From: Poa pratensis
Taxonomy: Eukaryota > Streptophyta > Magnoliopsida > Poales > Poaceae
DNA length: 64,000 bases
Direction: 5' to 3'
NCBI GenBank assembly: GCA_947311845.1
Contig: CAMZMU010000111.1
Location: 9,180,626-9,244,625 of the forward strand
Shown: positions 45,600 through 57,286 of the stretch, piece after piece
Numbering within the stretch: position 1 is the first letter of the stretch
How the letters are laid out: each line of letters opens with the position of its first letter
Made by a program: the position numbers and the translations under genes
Notes under the pieces: model-generated
Databases searched by the model: none
The model's input: only the letters and a program-made list of their open reading frames with translations
What the model was told of the DNA's origin: nothing

Positions 45600-47404
45600 C
45601 TACACTAGGATCAAATCGAGTACATCGCGATGATGGTGAGCAAAGAGCGGGAGCACGACGATCATGGGAGCCTTCTTCTTGAGCGGCGCCGGGAACGGTT
45701 TATACATCTCTTTCGTCGTCCACGTCCTGTCGTCATTCTGCAACTCTAGCGTTCTTCGATGTCCCTCTGGCACAACCCTGGAGATGGTTGGATATATTGG
45801 TTAATAATATAAATAGAGTATGATTTATTCATCTAAGTGGATAAGTCTATAATAAAAGAAAATAAAGAAGCACTACTTGCGAGTGAGGCAAGGCTTTCTT
45901 TTATAATACATCCTCCTCGGCCGCGGTAGTTCAAGGCCCCCTGCTGTGTTGACATCTTCGACGATGATTTCCGATAACTTCGTCTGGATGCGATGGAAGT
46001 CTTCTCTAATATCAGCATCGTGAGCTTCTCGTCAAGTTTGACCCAATCGCATACAAGATGCATCCTCAATTGCTCTGCAACTCGGACATACCCTTTAAGT
46101 TGATGGAGGGCATAGAGGCATCCTTCACGCTGCCAGGCTGCTGCTTGAGGCAATGGAACTCGGTCACATGCTTGAACCGGTGCTTTTGTCTTTCGTAAAA
46201 GTTCCGACTTATTTCGAAGGCGCCTCCCTTTTGGGCGTAGCCCTCGATAGCATCATCGAAAACACCCCTTTATTCTGGTGTAGTCTTTTCCTCTGCACAC
46301 TCCCCGAGTCGAAATAAGTGGCAAGGGACCACCGGTTTAGGACGATGAGGATGCAGAACGTGTCCCTGCTCAACCAATTGAAACGGAATGTTGGAAAGGA
46401 TCAGCAATGGAAGAAATTGATAAGAAAGCATAAGTTACGACGGCGGCGAGCGGATGTGTACATACTCGGGAAAGAAAGGCCAAGAAGGCTGCTCTTCCTC
46501 TTGTTTTTCAGCATGAACCTCTGGAGGTACTCCGTCTGCCCTGGTCCGTGTCCTTGATCCCTTCACCAGTGGCTGTCAGCATGTAATTAGGGATCCGCTA
46601 CCGCGACGTGCAGGAGATTATCTCTCGACATCTTCATCGCCGCATTGAGCGCGTACAGGCGGACCAAGTTATAGTTCACCGTTTAAAGTGAAATAGATTG
46701 AAGACGTCCTCGTATGCTATGAAGAACAGATCCGTGGGGGCTTCACGGATGAAGTCGAACTCATCATCCATTGGCACTTGGACCGTGAACACCGGGTTAA
46801 TTTGGATACTTGTCTTTAAGAAGGAGGCCCTCTAGGTGCAGGATAGATTGATGCAAAGAGTGCATGTGTCCATATGCGAAGCAGAGCATCTCCGGAGGCA
46901 GTATTGTTTACCAGCTTCATGAACTCGGTGCGCCAAGCCATCCGGACGGGTGGTACCAAGTCTTCACTACCCCGGATAATCATAGGAGGTGGCTGGCTCG
47001 AAGAGCGCCTAACTTTCTCTTCCTGGCTTCTTGGTCTTCCCCTCCCCTGGAAGCCCCTCGCGAACCGTATTCCGTATGTGCCAGGGTGAAAACGTTAGTC
47101 GGTTTGTCTAACCTTCATCGCCGGTCGCTGGAGGCGTCTCTTGAGATAAACCCTGGAAGGTCAGGCGCTGCGTGCATGTAGTGGGGACGAGCAGGTTGAT
47201 CGGCGTGAGCACGAAGGGTTCGTCATCCACAGGAGGCATGTATACATCTTTGCTGGCGCCAGTGTTGAGGAAGGCATCGATGTCGACTTTCATCATCATC
47301 GTCGTCGTTGCCATCAAGTTGAGGTGCAAGGCGTTGCCTAATTGGCAAGGTTGTGCTATTGCTGTGCCACTATGTCCACTGGATGTTGTGACAAAAGCAA
47401 GCAA
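45600..47404 (-). pseudogene. CACTA-encoded Ulp1-like (C48) protease ORF, decayed
   Basis: Minus-strand coding pieces run from about 47404 to the stop at 45602. In order they read: an N-terminal segment (KVDIDAFLNTGASKDVYMPP), FAYGHMHSLHQSILHLEGLL, VQVPMDDEFDFIREAPTDLF, NLFHFKR, then WSLATYFDS with GVF/DDAIEGYAQKGGAF, a coiled helical part (45900-46150), and a last exon 45777-45600 (acceptor CTCCAG) ending APLKKKAPMIVVL to DLILV. This is the layout of the cysteine-protease-like protein of Triticeae CACTA elements. The catalytic His expected about 15 residues before YFDS is not apparent (RDTFCILIV there). At least two frameshifts and several stops. Non-functional. Confidence 0.6.
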
Positions 47405-47506
47405 GCACTAACAAGCAAGCACTAACAAGCACCTACAGCAAGCACTAACAAGTTCAGCAAGCAAGCACTAACAAGCACCTACAGCAGCAAGCAAGCAAGC
47501 ACTAAC
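47399..47506. repeat. Minisatellite of CAAGCACTAACAAGCA words
   Basis: Short tandem array built from AAGCAAGCACTAACAAGCAC and CTACAGCAAG units, about five imperfect copies. It lies just upstream (minus strand) of the CACTA protease ORF. Confidence 0.7.
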
Positions 47507-47838
47507 CAAATTGATCATTTAGTTAGTGAGGAATTTTATCGAACACCCTGCGAGCAAAGAAGAGAAGCTCGGGGAGGGAAGGGAGGGACGTCGCAGCACC
47601 TCGCGGTGAGGGAAGGGAGGGGAGGTCGTCGACGGCCGGCGGTGGAGGTGCTCCTCGTGGGCGCGGATGGGCGGCAGATGGACCGCCGGTGTCGAGGTGC
47701 CGCGGCGGACGGGTCCGAGCTCACGTGGGTCCGAGGTGGTGCTGCTGGGCCGTCAGTGGCGGGGCGGGTCGAGCGCGGTTCCGACGCCGAGCGGTGGCGA
47801 CGTCGACGCGAGGGGATCGGGGCCGGAGCAGGGCAGGG

Positions 47839-49430
47839 TGATTGCGTGGATCACACGTTCACTGGGAGACCCAAGAGGAAGGTATGAAGCAGTGTAGCAG
47901 CAGTTTCACTCTTATGAAACCAAGGTTTAATCGACTAGTAGAGCAAGAAATCACTTCTGAAGGTTGTTGGTGGCGGAATATGGCACGGCGCAACACCAGG
48001 GAATCCGCGCCAACGTGGAACCTGCACACAACACAATCAAACTACTTTGCCCCAACGAAACAGTGAGTTGTCAATCTCACCGGCTTGCTGAAAACAAAGG
48101 ATTAAACGTATGGTGTGGAAAACAGTAGTAAATTGCAGAGAATGAAAAAGAACAGTGTTTGCAGTTGGTTGTATTATTAGTGTAAAGAATGGACCGGGGT
48201 CCACAGTTCACTATGGTTGTCTCTCCGTAAAAGATAACTAACATGCTGGAGTGAACAAATTACAGCTGGGCAATTGACAAAATATTTAGCGCATAACAAT
48301 GCATATATATGACATGATGATTACTATGTTATTCATGTGGGCATTACGACAAAATACAGACCGTTATCCAACAGCGTCTATGACTAATAATCCACCGCCA
48401 GGTTGTCATACCGAGTTCCCGTTGGTATTGAGTTGCAAGCAACGGATAATTGCATTAAGTAATGTGCGTAAAGTAAACAAATGCATTAGACCGAATGGCG
48501 TACCCTTAAGCTAAGTATCGGTTATTTTATCCCTAGTGGCAACAACACATCCACAATCTTAGAAGTTATTGTCACTCTCCCAGATTACCGGAGGCATGAA
48601 CCCACTATCTAGCATAAATACTCACTCTTGCAGTTTCAAGCATCTACTTGGCCAAAGCATCTACTAGTAACGGAAAACATGCAAGATCATAAATAACATA
48701 TAAGATAGATTGATAATCAACTTGACATAGTATTCAATATTCATCGGATCCCAGCAAACACAACATGTAGCATTACAATAAGATGATCCTGATCATGATA
48801 GGCAGCTCACAAGATCTAAACATGACAGCATAAAGTGGAGAGACAACCATCTAGCTACTGCCATGGACCCGTAGTCCAAGGATGAACTACTCACGCATCA
48901 TTCCGGAGGCAGGCAATGGTGATGTAGAGCCCTCCGTGTATGACCCCTCTTCGGCAGGGTGCCGGGAAGAGCTTCTGAACCCTCCCGAGCTAGGGGTGAC
49001 GGCGGCGGCGTCTCTGGAATTTTCGTGGAAATGGTCGGGTATTAGGGTTTTCGCGTCGGAAGAATAAATAGGCGAAAGGGCGGCAGCTGCGGAGCCACGA
49101 GGGCCCCACCCACCCCACGGCGCGGCATGGGGGGCCCGCGCGGCCCCATGGTGTGGTGCCACGTGGCTACCCTCCGTGTCTCCTCTGGACTCCGTCTTCG
49201 TGTTGGAAAATAGGAGGTTCTGTCCAAGTTTCGTCCAATTCCGAGAATATTTCCAGACTAGCTTTTCTGCAATACAAAAACAGTAGAAAATAGGAACTGG
49301 CACTGTGGCATCTTGTTAATAGGTTAGTCTCAGAAAATGCATAAAAAAGCTATGAGTGTATATAAAACATGTAACAATTGGTATATCAACATGGAACATC
49401 AGAAATTATAGATACGTTTGAAACGTATCA
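47839..49430 (-). repeat. 3' LTR of the outer element
   Basis: 1,592 bp. The next bases, 49431-49456, are not the usual polypurine-side sequence but a copy of the host flank (see findings); the family sequence AAGCTTAGTTC resumes at 49458. Confidence 0.85.
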
Positions 49431-50277
49431 CAGGGATGGGCGCGGTGGCGACGTACCAAGCTTAGTTCTACTCGTCCTCGAGTAGGTAAAACGATAAAAA
49501 CAAAATAATTTCTGAGGTGACATGCCACAATCATAATCTTGATCAAATAAATTGTAAAGCACATGTTATGAATGAAGTGATCCAGGTCAATGATCTATAG
49601 TTTGCTAGCAAGTAGATAATGACCAAACAACTGAATCATATAAGCAAAAACTTTTCATAAATAGTACTTTCGAGACAAGCATCAAAGAGTTTTGCATAAG
49701 AGTTAACTCATAAAGCAATAGATTCTAAGTAAAGGTATTTAACCAACACAAAGGAAGATTTTAAGTTTCAGCAATTGCTTTCAACTTTCAAAATATATAT
49801 CTCATGGATATTTGTCAACACAAAGCATATAATAAGTGCAATATACGAGCATATAAAAATTGTTGCACCAAAAATTGACACTAGTGTTTGCTTCTAAGAT
49901 AGAAAGAAGTAGGTAAACTGACTTAACATAAAAGTAAAAGAAAGGCCCTTCACAGAGGGAAGCAGGGATTAAATCATGTGCTAGAGCTTTTAAGTTTTTG
50001 AAATCATATAGAGAGTAAAATAAAGTTTTTGAGAGATGTTTGTTAATTGTCAACGAATCAGAAATGGAAAGTACAATATGACCCCTGCCAACCAGACTTT
50101 TAAGAGCGGCTCCCATGAAGGACGTTATTTCTACCGCAAGGCAATCATCCCTCTTTTCTTTTGTTTACAAATGCAGATATTTCACTGTTTATCATTGCTT
50201 GACTGATAAATCAAGGCAAAAATGTGAAGAGAATTAAGCGGTTAAAGTTGTATGTAATTAATTGGGACTGGGCACCC

Positions 50278-51868
50278 TGATGACGTAAACACACGTTCGT
50301 TGGGAGACCCCAAGAGGAAGGTATGATGTAGTCAGCAGCAAGTTTTCCCTCAGAAAGAAACCCAAGGTTATCGAACCAGTAGGAGCAGCAACTCTTCAGA
50401 AGGTTGTCAACGGCGCCAGAAAATAGCTGTTCAGGGAGTCTGGACTGTTGACGTGGAATCTGCACACAACACAATCAAACTACTTTGCCCCAACGAAACA
50501 GTGAGGTTGTCAATCTCACTGGCTTGCTGAAAACAAAGGATTAAACGTATGGTGTGGAAAATGAGTATTAAATTGCAGAGAATGAAAAAGGAACAGTTTG
50601 CAGTTTGTGGTTGTTTAATCAGTGTAAAAGAATGGACCGGGGTCCACAGTTCACTAGTGGTGTCTCTCCATAAAAGATAACTAACATGTTGGGTGAACAA
50701 ATTACAGCTGGGCAATTGACGAATAGTGAGCGCATGACAATGCATATACATGACATGTTGACTACTATGATATTTAATTGGGCATTACGACATAATACAT
50801 AGATCGTTATCCAACAGCATCTATGACTAATAATCCACCGCCGGGTTGTCATCCGAGTCCCCCGTTGGTATTAAGTTGCAAGCAACGGATAATTGCATTA
50901 AGTAAAGTGCGTAATGTAAACAAACACATATGTCCGTGGACATAGCATCGTTAGGTTATCCCTAGTGGCAACAGCACATCCACAACCTTAGAACTTTCTG
51001 TCACTGTCCCAGGTTAAACGGAGACATGAACCCACTATCTAGCATAAATACTCTCTCTTGGAGTTACAAGCATCTACTTGGCCAAAGCATCTACGAGTAA
51101 CGGAAAGCATGCAAGATCTTAAATAACATATAAGATAGATTGATAATCAACTTGACATAATATTCAATATTCATCGGATCCCAGCAAACACAACATGTAG
51201 CATTACAATAATATGATCTTGATCATGTAGGGCAGCTCACAAGATCTAAACATGATGGCACAAAGTGGAGAGACAACCATCTAGCTACTGCTATGGACCC
51301 GTAGTCCAAGGATGAACTACTCACGCATCACTCCGGAGGCAGGCATGGCGATGTAGAAGCCTCCGGTGACGATTCCCCTCTCCGGCAGGGTGCCGGGAAG
51401 AGGTTCTGAACCCTCCCGAGCTAGGGTTGACGACGGCGGCGTCTCTGGAACTTTTCGTGGATATTTGCTCAGGTACTTAGGGTTTTCGCGTCGGGGGGAA
51501 TAAGTAGGCGAAAGGGCGGCGGCTGCGGACCCCGAGGGGCCCACACCACCCCAGGGCGCGGCAGAGGGGGGCCCGCGCCCTGGTGGCGTGTGGCCTCCTG
51601 GTGGCCCTCCTCTGCTCCTTCGCTCCGTCAGTCGTGTTCTGGAAAAATAGGACCCCGTGTAGTTTCGTCCAATTCCGAGAATATTTCCAGACTAGCTTTT
51701 CTGGAATACAAAAACAGCAGAAAACAGGAACTGGCACTTCGGCATCTTGTTAATAGGTTAGTCCCAAAAAATGTATAAAAGTGATATAAAGTAGATGCAA
51801 AACATGTAGCAATTGGTATAAAACAAGCATGGAACATCAAAAATTATAGATACGTTTGAGACGTATCA
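50278..51868 (-). repeat. 3' LTR of the inner element
   Basis: Near-identical to 55689-57286. The LTR contains a trapped primer-site-like CAACGGCGCCAGAAAA at about 50409-50424, roughly 140 nt from its 3' end. Confidence 0.92.
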
Positions 51869-54499
51869 GCATCCCCAAGCTTAGTTCCTACTCGTCCTCG
51901 AGTAGGTAAACGAAAAAACAAGATAATTTTTGAGGTGACATGCTACTATCATAATCTTGATCATATAATATTGCAAGGCACATGTAAATGAATGAAGTGA
52001 TCCAAGTCAATGGTCTATAATTTGCTATCAAATAGATAATGAGTAAACAATGAATCACACAAGCTAAACGTTTTCATGAATAGTACTTTCGAGACAAGCA
52101 TCAAACAGTTTTGCATAAGTGTTAACTCATAAAGCAATAGTTTCTAATAAAAGGTATTTAATCAACACAAAGGAAGAATTTAGTTTCAGCATTTGCTTCA
52201 ACTTTCAACATATTTATCTCATGGATATTGTCAACACAAAGTAGTATAACAAGTCCAATACATTGCATATAACGCATGTTGTAACAAATTAACACTAGTG
52301 TTTGCTTGTGGAAGACAGAAAGAATAGGAAAACTGACTCAACATAAAAGTAAAAGAAAGGCCCTTCGCAGAGGGAAGCAGGGATTAAATCATGTGCTAGA
52401 GCTTTTAGGTTTTTGAAAGCATATAGAGATTGCATAAAATATTTGATACTCCTCCCAACCTTGCTAACACAAGCCATGGCTAACCGAATCCTCGGGTGCC
52501 TTCCATCAATCACATACCATGGAGGAGTATCTATTTTTGAGAGGTGTTTGTTAATTGTCAACGAATGGTAGCGGGTGAGAACAGTATTCTACCTGTCGAA
52601 CGGACTTTTAAGAGCGGCTCCCATGAAGGACGTTATTTCTACCAGCAAGGCAGATCATCCCTCTTTCTCTTTGGTTTACACACATTCAGGTATTTCACTG
52701 TTTGTCATTGCTTACTGATGAATCAGGGCAAAAGTGTGAAGAGAATTAATTGGTTAAAGTTGTAATTAATTGGGACTGGGCACCCCGTTGCCAGCTCTTT
52801 TTGCAAGTTATTGGATAAGCGGATGTATATGCCACTAGTCCAGGTGTAAAAGTCCACTCGACAAATAGAATAAAGAATAACCACACTAATTCCTCATGAG
52901 CTAGTAAACATTGACACAAAAAGGGAATAATAACATTTTGAATAATTTAAAGGTAGCACATGAAAAATTTACTTGGAGTGGCAAGGAAATACCACATATA
53001 GGTAGTTATGGTGGACACAAATGGCATGGATTTTGGCTCAAGGATTTGGATGCACGAGAAGCATTCCCTCTCAGTACAGAGTTTAGGCTAGCAAGGTTAT
53101 GTAAGCAAACAAGAATATCAACCCGTACACCAAGTTTTATATGACAAACATATTGCAAACGTTATAAGACTTCATACCGTCTTCCTTGTTAACCAAACCC
53201 TGTTATTAGAAAATATCTAGACCTTAGAGGTACCACGATGCAAACCAAATTTTCAACAAGCTTTACGGTAGTTCTTCACTAATAGGCTTAACTCATGTGA
53301 TGCACAATTTAATCATGATCTACTTGTTAACTCAAAACAATTGACAAGCATCAAGTTATCCATTTTAGTGATCTACAAGATTAAGCAAGTTTTTCCTTAT
53401 ACCAATTACCACATGCAACATTTTCTGAACCAACCAAACACCAATCAATTTATTTCATCAACTCTCCAAACAAATATAAGTGAAGCAAGAGAGTACTTTC
53501 TACAAAAGAAAGCTAATAGCTCTGACAAGAGATACATGAAAACAAGAGCTAAAAGCTGAACAGCGCTAGATATGAATACTCAACAAATATAAGTGAAGAA
53601 TAGGAGTATTCTCATGAAAAAGCGGAGCGTGTCTCTCTCCCAATCAAGAATGCTAGGGTCCAGTCAAGCTTTATTGAAAATAAAAGTGCAATACTGAAAA
53701 TAAAAGCACACAGACGCTCCAAGAAAAGCACATATGATGTGAAAGAATTAAAATATAGTTTCACTAGAGATGACCTGATAATTTTGACGATGAAGAAGGG
53801 GATGCCTTGGGCATCCCCAAGCTTAGACGCTTGAGTCTTCTTGAAATATGCTGGGGAGATCCATGGGAGCCTCCCCAAGCTTAAGCTCTTCACTCTTCTT
53901 GATCCTATTATATCATCCTTCTCTCTTGACCCTTGAAAACTTCCGTCACACCAAACTCAAAGTAGATCTCATTAGAGGGTTAGTGCATAATCAAAAATTC
54001 ACATGTTCTGTAAAGACGCAATATGATTTGTTACTTTAAACATTAGCTACAGCCACTGATGTTATGTGAAGCTCTTCCACCCAAAAAAGAATTTCACTCA
54101 ACACTAGTAAAAGAGAGAATGCGAAAAATAAAAAGGCATAATCTGTCTAAAACAGAACAGTCCGCAAAGACGAATTTTTTCGAGGCACTTACGACGCTCA
54201 GATCGAGAAACTCTGAACTAATGAAAGTTTCAGACATTCATAAAGATTACGCACAAAAATTTCAGATTTTTTAACAATCTGGTGATTTTAGGAATTTCGT
54301 ACAGTGAACAGCAAAAATCTGTTTCTGCGCAGCAATCAAAATTAAGCATCATCTTATCATTAGAGGCTACTCTTGGCACAACAATGCGAGAAAATAAAGA
54401 TACAAAGGAGTTGCTACAGAAGTAAACAAACTCCTTGACTAATACTGAAAATAAAAGATAATGGGTTGCCTCCCAAAAGCGCTTTCTTTAATGCCTTTT

Positions 54500-55476
54500 A
54501 GCTAGGCATAGTGATTTTTATGATGCTCACATAAAGATGAGAGTTGAAACATAAAAGAGAGCATCAAGGAGCATATATAAAACATGTTTAAATCTAACAC
54601 TCTTCCTATGCATAGGAGCCTTGTAAGAAAACAAGTAAATGAAGCACAAAGTGACTAGCATAGGAAGACAAAACAAGTGCAACTTTAAAATTTTCAACAT
54701 AAAGAGAGGAGACTTAATATTATTGTGATATATGAAACCGTGTCTCCCTCTCACATAATAACCAGTAGGTTTTAAAGAAACCATCATATAAAAGCAACAC
54801 AAGAGAAAGCTCAAAACTTTCATGACAAAGAGAGGAAATTTAATAACATGAAGATTTCTATAACCATATTTTCCTCTCTCAAAATAATTTTCAGTAGCAT
54901 CATGAATAGACTCAACAATATAGATATCACATAAAACATTCTTATCATGATCTATAAACGCATAATTTTTATTAAGCTCAAAATAGTGGGGTTATCAAAC
55001 CCACTTTTGACAATAATAGTATAATTAATATCATTAGGCAATATAGGACCATCATCAAGAGCATTATCATATATAATATTAGGGAGCACATTTTTCCTTT
55101 CTGCAATTTCCTCTTTTACTGAGTCAAGGAGGTTGTTTACTTCAAATTTATCAAAAGGAGATATTTCAATAGAATCATGACATTCAAAAGTATAGCATTC
55201 TTCCTCCTCCAAGCTTGGGGAACTAAAAATATCATTTTTATCAAAACCAACTTCCCCAAGCTTAGAGCTTTCCATGGCATTAGCAATAATGGTGTTCAAA
55301 GAATGTATGCTAATAACATTGCTACTATCATGATTGTTATGCAAATAAAGTTCCATAGGCTTTTTAATCTTCTCTTCGAACACTTCATGTCCCAACTCAA
55401 GATAAATTTCATAAAGCTCTCTCATGTTGTTTTCAGCCATAGGACTAGTTTCAAGGAAAGTAACCATTGATATCAA
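54500..55476 (-). pseudogene. Retrotransposon-family ORF of unknown function, decayed
   Basis: On the minus strand an open frame of 174 codons (55476-54952) contains EKIKKPMELYLHNNHDSSNV and an acidic centre (SPSLEEEECYTF), then a stop; a later frame (54823-54527) has ILKLHLFCLPMLV and ends DALFYVSTLIFM. I recognise both as parts of one longer hypothetical protein that recurs in Triticeae non-autonomous gypsy elements, without a known function. It sits where gag would be, just after the primer-binding site, and is not a retroviral-type enzyme. Confidence 0.5.
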
Positions 55477-55660
55477 GTAAAGAGCTAGACATAATAACTA
55501 ACAGAAAACAAAACTGAAAATAAACTAAATGCAAGTAACTAATTTTTTTGTGTTTTTGATAATTGAAAGCAAACAAGATAAAATAAAATAAACTAAGCAA
55601 GACAAAAACAAAGTAAAGAGATTGGAAGCGTGAAACTCCCCTTGCAGAAGACTGCTGTCT

Positions 55661-55677
55661 CCCCGGCAACGGCGCCA
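55661..55677 (-). promoter_or_regulatory. Primer-binding site, tRNA-Asp type, inner element
   Basis: TGGCGCCGTTGCCGGGG on the minus strand is the complement of the 3' acceptor end of plant tRNA-Asp(GUC) including CCA. It is 11 nt inside the 5' LTR and would prime minus-strand DNA synthesis. Confidence 0.88.
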
Positions 55678-55688
55678 GAAAAATAGCT

Positions 55689-57286
55689 TGATGACGTGAA
55701 ACACACGTTCGTTGGGAGACCCCAAGAGGAAGGTATGATGTAGTCAGCAGCAAGTTTTCCCTCAGAAAGAAACCAAGGTTATCGAACCAGTAGGAGCAGC
55801 AACTCTTCAGAAGGTTGTCAACGGCGCCAGAAAAATAGTGCTGTCGAGGGAGTCTGGACTGTTGACGTGGAATCTGCACACAACACAATCAAACTACTTT
55901 GCCCCAACGAAACAGTGAGGTTGTCAATCTCACTGGCTTGCTGAAAACAAAGGATTAAACGTATGGTGTGGAAAATGAGTATTAAATTGCAGAGAATGAA
56001 AAAGGAACAGTTTGCAGTTTGTGGTTGTTTAATCAGTGTAAAAGAATGGACCGGGGTCCACAGTTCACTAGTGGTGTCTCTCCATAAAAGATAACTAACA
56101 TGTTGGGTGAACAAATTACAGCTGGGCAATTGACGAATAGTGAGCGCATGACAATGCATATACATGACATGTTGACTACTATGATATTTAATTGGGCATT
56201 ACGACATAATACATAGATCGTTATCCAACAGCATCTATGACTAATAATCCACCGCCGGGTTGTCATCCGAGTCCCCGTTGGTATTAAGTTGCAAGCAACG
56301 GATAATTGCATTAAGTAAAGTGCGTAATGTAAACAAACACATATGCCCGTGGACATAGCATCGTTAGGTTATCCCTAGTGGCAACAGCACATCCACAACC
56401 TTAGAACTTTCTGTCACTGTCCCAGGTTAAACGGAGACATGAACCCACTATCTAGCATAAATACTCTCTCTTGGAGTTACAAGCATCTACTTGGCCAAAG
56501 CATCTACGAGTAACGGAAAGCATGCAAGATCTTAAATAACATATAAGATAGATTGATAATCAACTTGACATAATATTCAATATTCATCGGATCCCAGCAA
56601 ACACAACATGTAGCATTACAATAATATGATCTTGATCATGTAGGGCAGCTCACAAGATCTAAACATGATGGCACAAAGTGGAGAGACAACCATCTAGCTA
56701 CTGCTATGGACCCGTAGTCCAAGGATGAACTACTCACGCATCACTCCGGAGGCAGGCATGGCGATGTAGAAGCCTCCGGTGACGATTCCCCTCTCCGGCA
56801 GGGTGCCGGGAAGAGGTTCTGAACCCTCCCGAGCTAGGGTTGACGACGGCGGCGTCTCTGGAACTTTTCGTGGATATTTGCTCAGGTACTTAGGGTTTTC
56901 GCGTCGGGGGGAATAAGTAGGCGAAAGGGCGGCGGCTGCGGACCCCGAGGGGCCCACACCACCCCAGGGCGCGGCAGAAGGGGGCCCGCGCCCTGGTGGC
57001 GTGTGGCCTCCTGGTGGCCCTCCTCTGCTGCTCCTTCGCTCCGTCAGGCGTGTTCTGGAAAAATAGGCACCCCCGTGTAGTTTCGTCCAATTCCGAGAAT
57101 ATTTCCAGACTAGCTTTTCTGGAATACAAAAACAGCAGAAAACAGGAACTGGCACTTCGGCATCTTGTTAATAGGTTAGTCCCAAAAAATGTATAAAAGT
57201 GATATAAAGTAGATGCAAAACATGTAGCAATTGGTATAAAACAAGCATGGAACATAAAAAATTATAGATATGTTTGAGACGTATCA
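55689..57286 (-). repeat. 5' LTR of the inner element
   Basis: 1,598 bp, ends against CACCC. Open frames inside it (for example 56730-57155 on the minus strand) occur in every LTR copy of this family and are not genes. Confidence 0.92.

Larger units (their letters stand above)
50278..57286 (-). mobile_element. Athila-like LTR retrotransposon (inner), young, TSD CACCC
   Basis: LTRs of 1,591 bp (50278-51868) and 1,598 bp (55689-57286) begin TGATACGTC and end GTCATCA on the minus strand. CACCC flanks exactly (50273-50277 and 57287-57291). The primer-binding site TGGCGCCGTTGCCGGGG (55677-55661) is complementary to the 3' end of tRNA-Asp and lies 11 nt from the LTR. The purine-side sequence before the 3' LTR is AAGCTTGGGGATGC (51882-51869). 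By eye the LTRs differ at only about 15 positions, many of them indels, under 1 percent. The interior has no RT or integrase; only family-specific ORFs remain, so it moved in trans. Confidence 0.93.

Noticed and set aside
47606..47897. Plus-strand GC-rich frames as genes
   Set aside because: They run from CACTA leader-like DNA into the LTR at 47839, so they cannot be a single ancestral coding sequence.
55661..55677. tRNA-Asp gene
   Set aside because: Only the 3' acceptor end complement is present, at the exact position of a retrotransposon primer-binding site. There is no cloverleaf.
56730..57155. 141-codon frame as a gene
   Set aside because: It lies wholly in an LTR and recurs, with changes, in every LTR copy (49303-48887, 51544-51317, 63434-62943).
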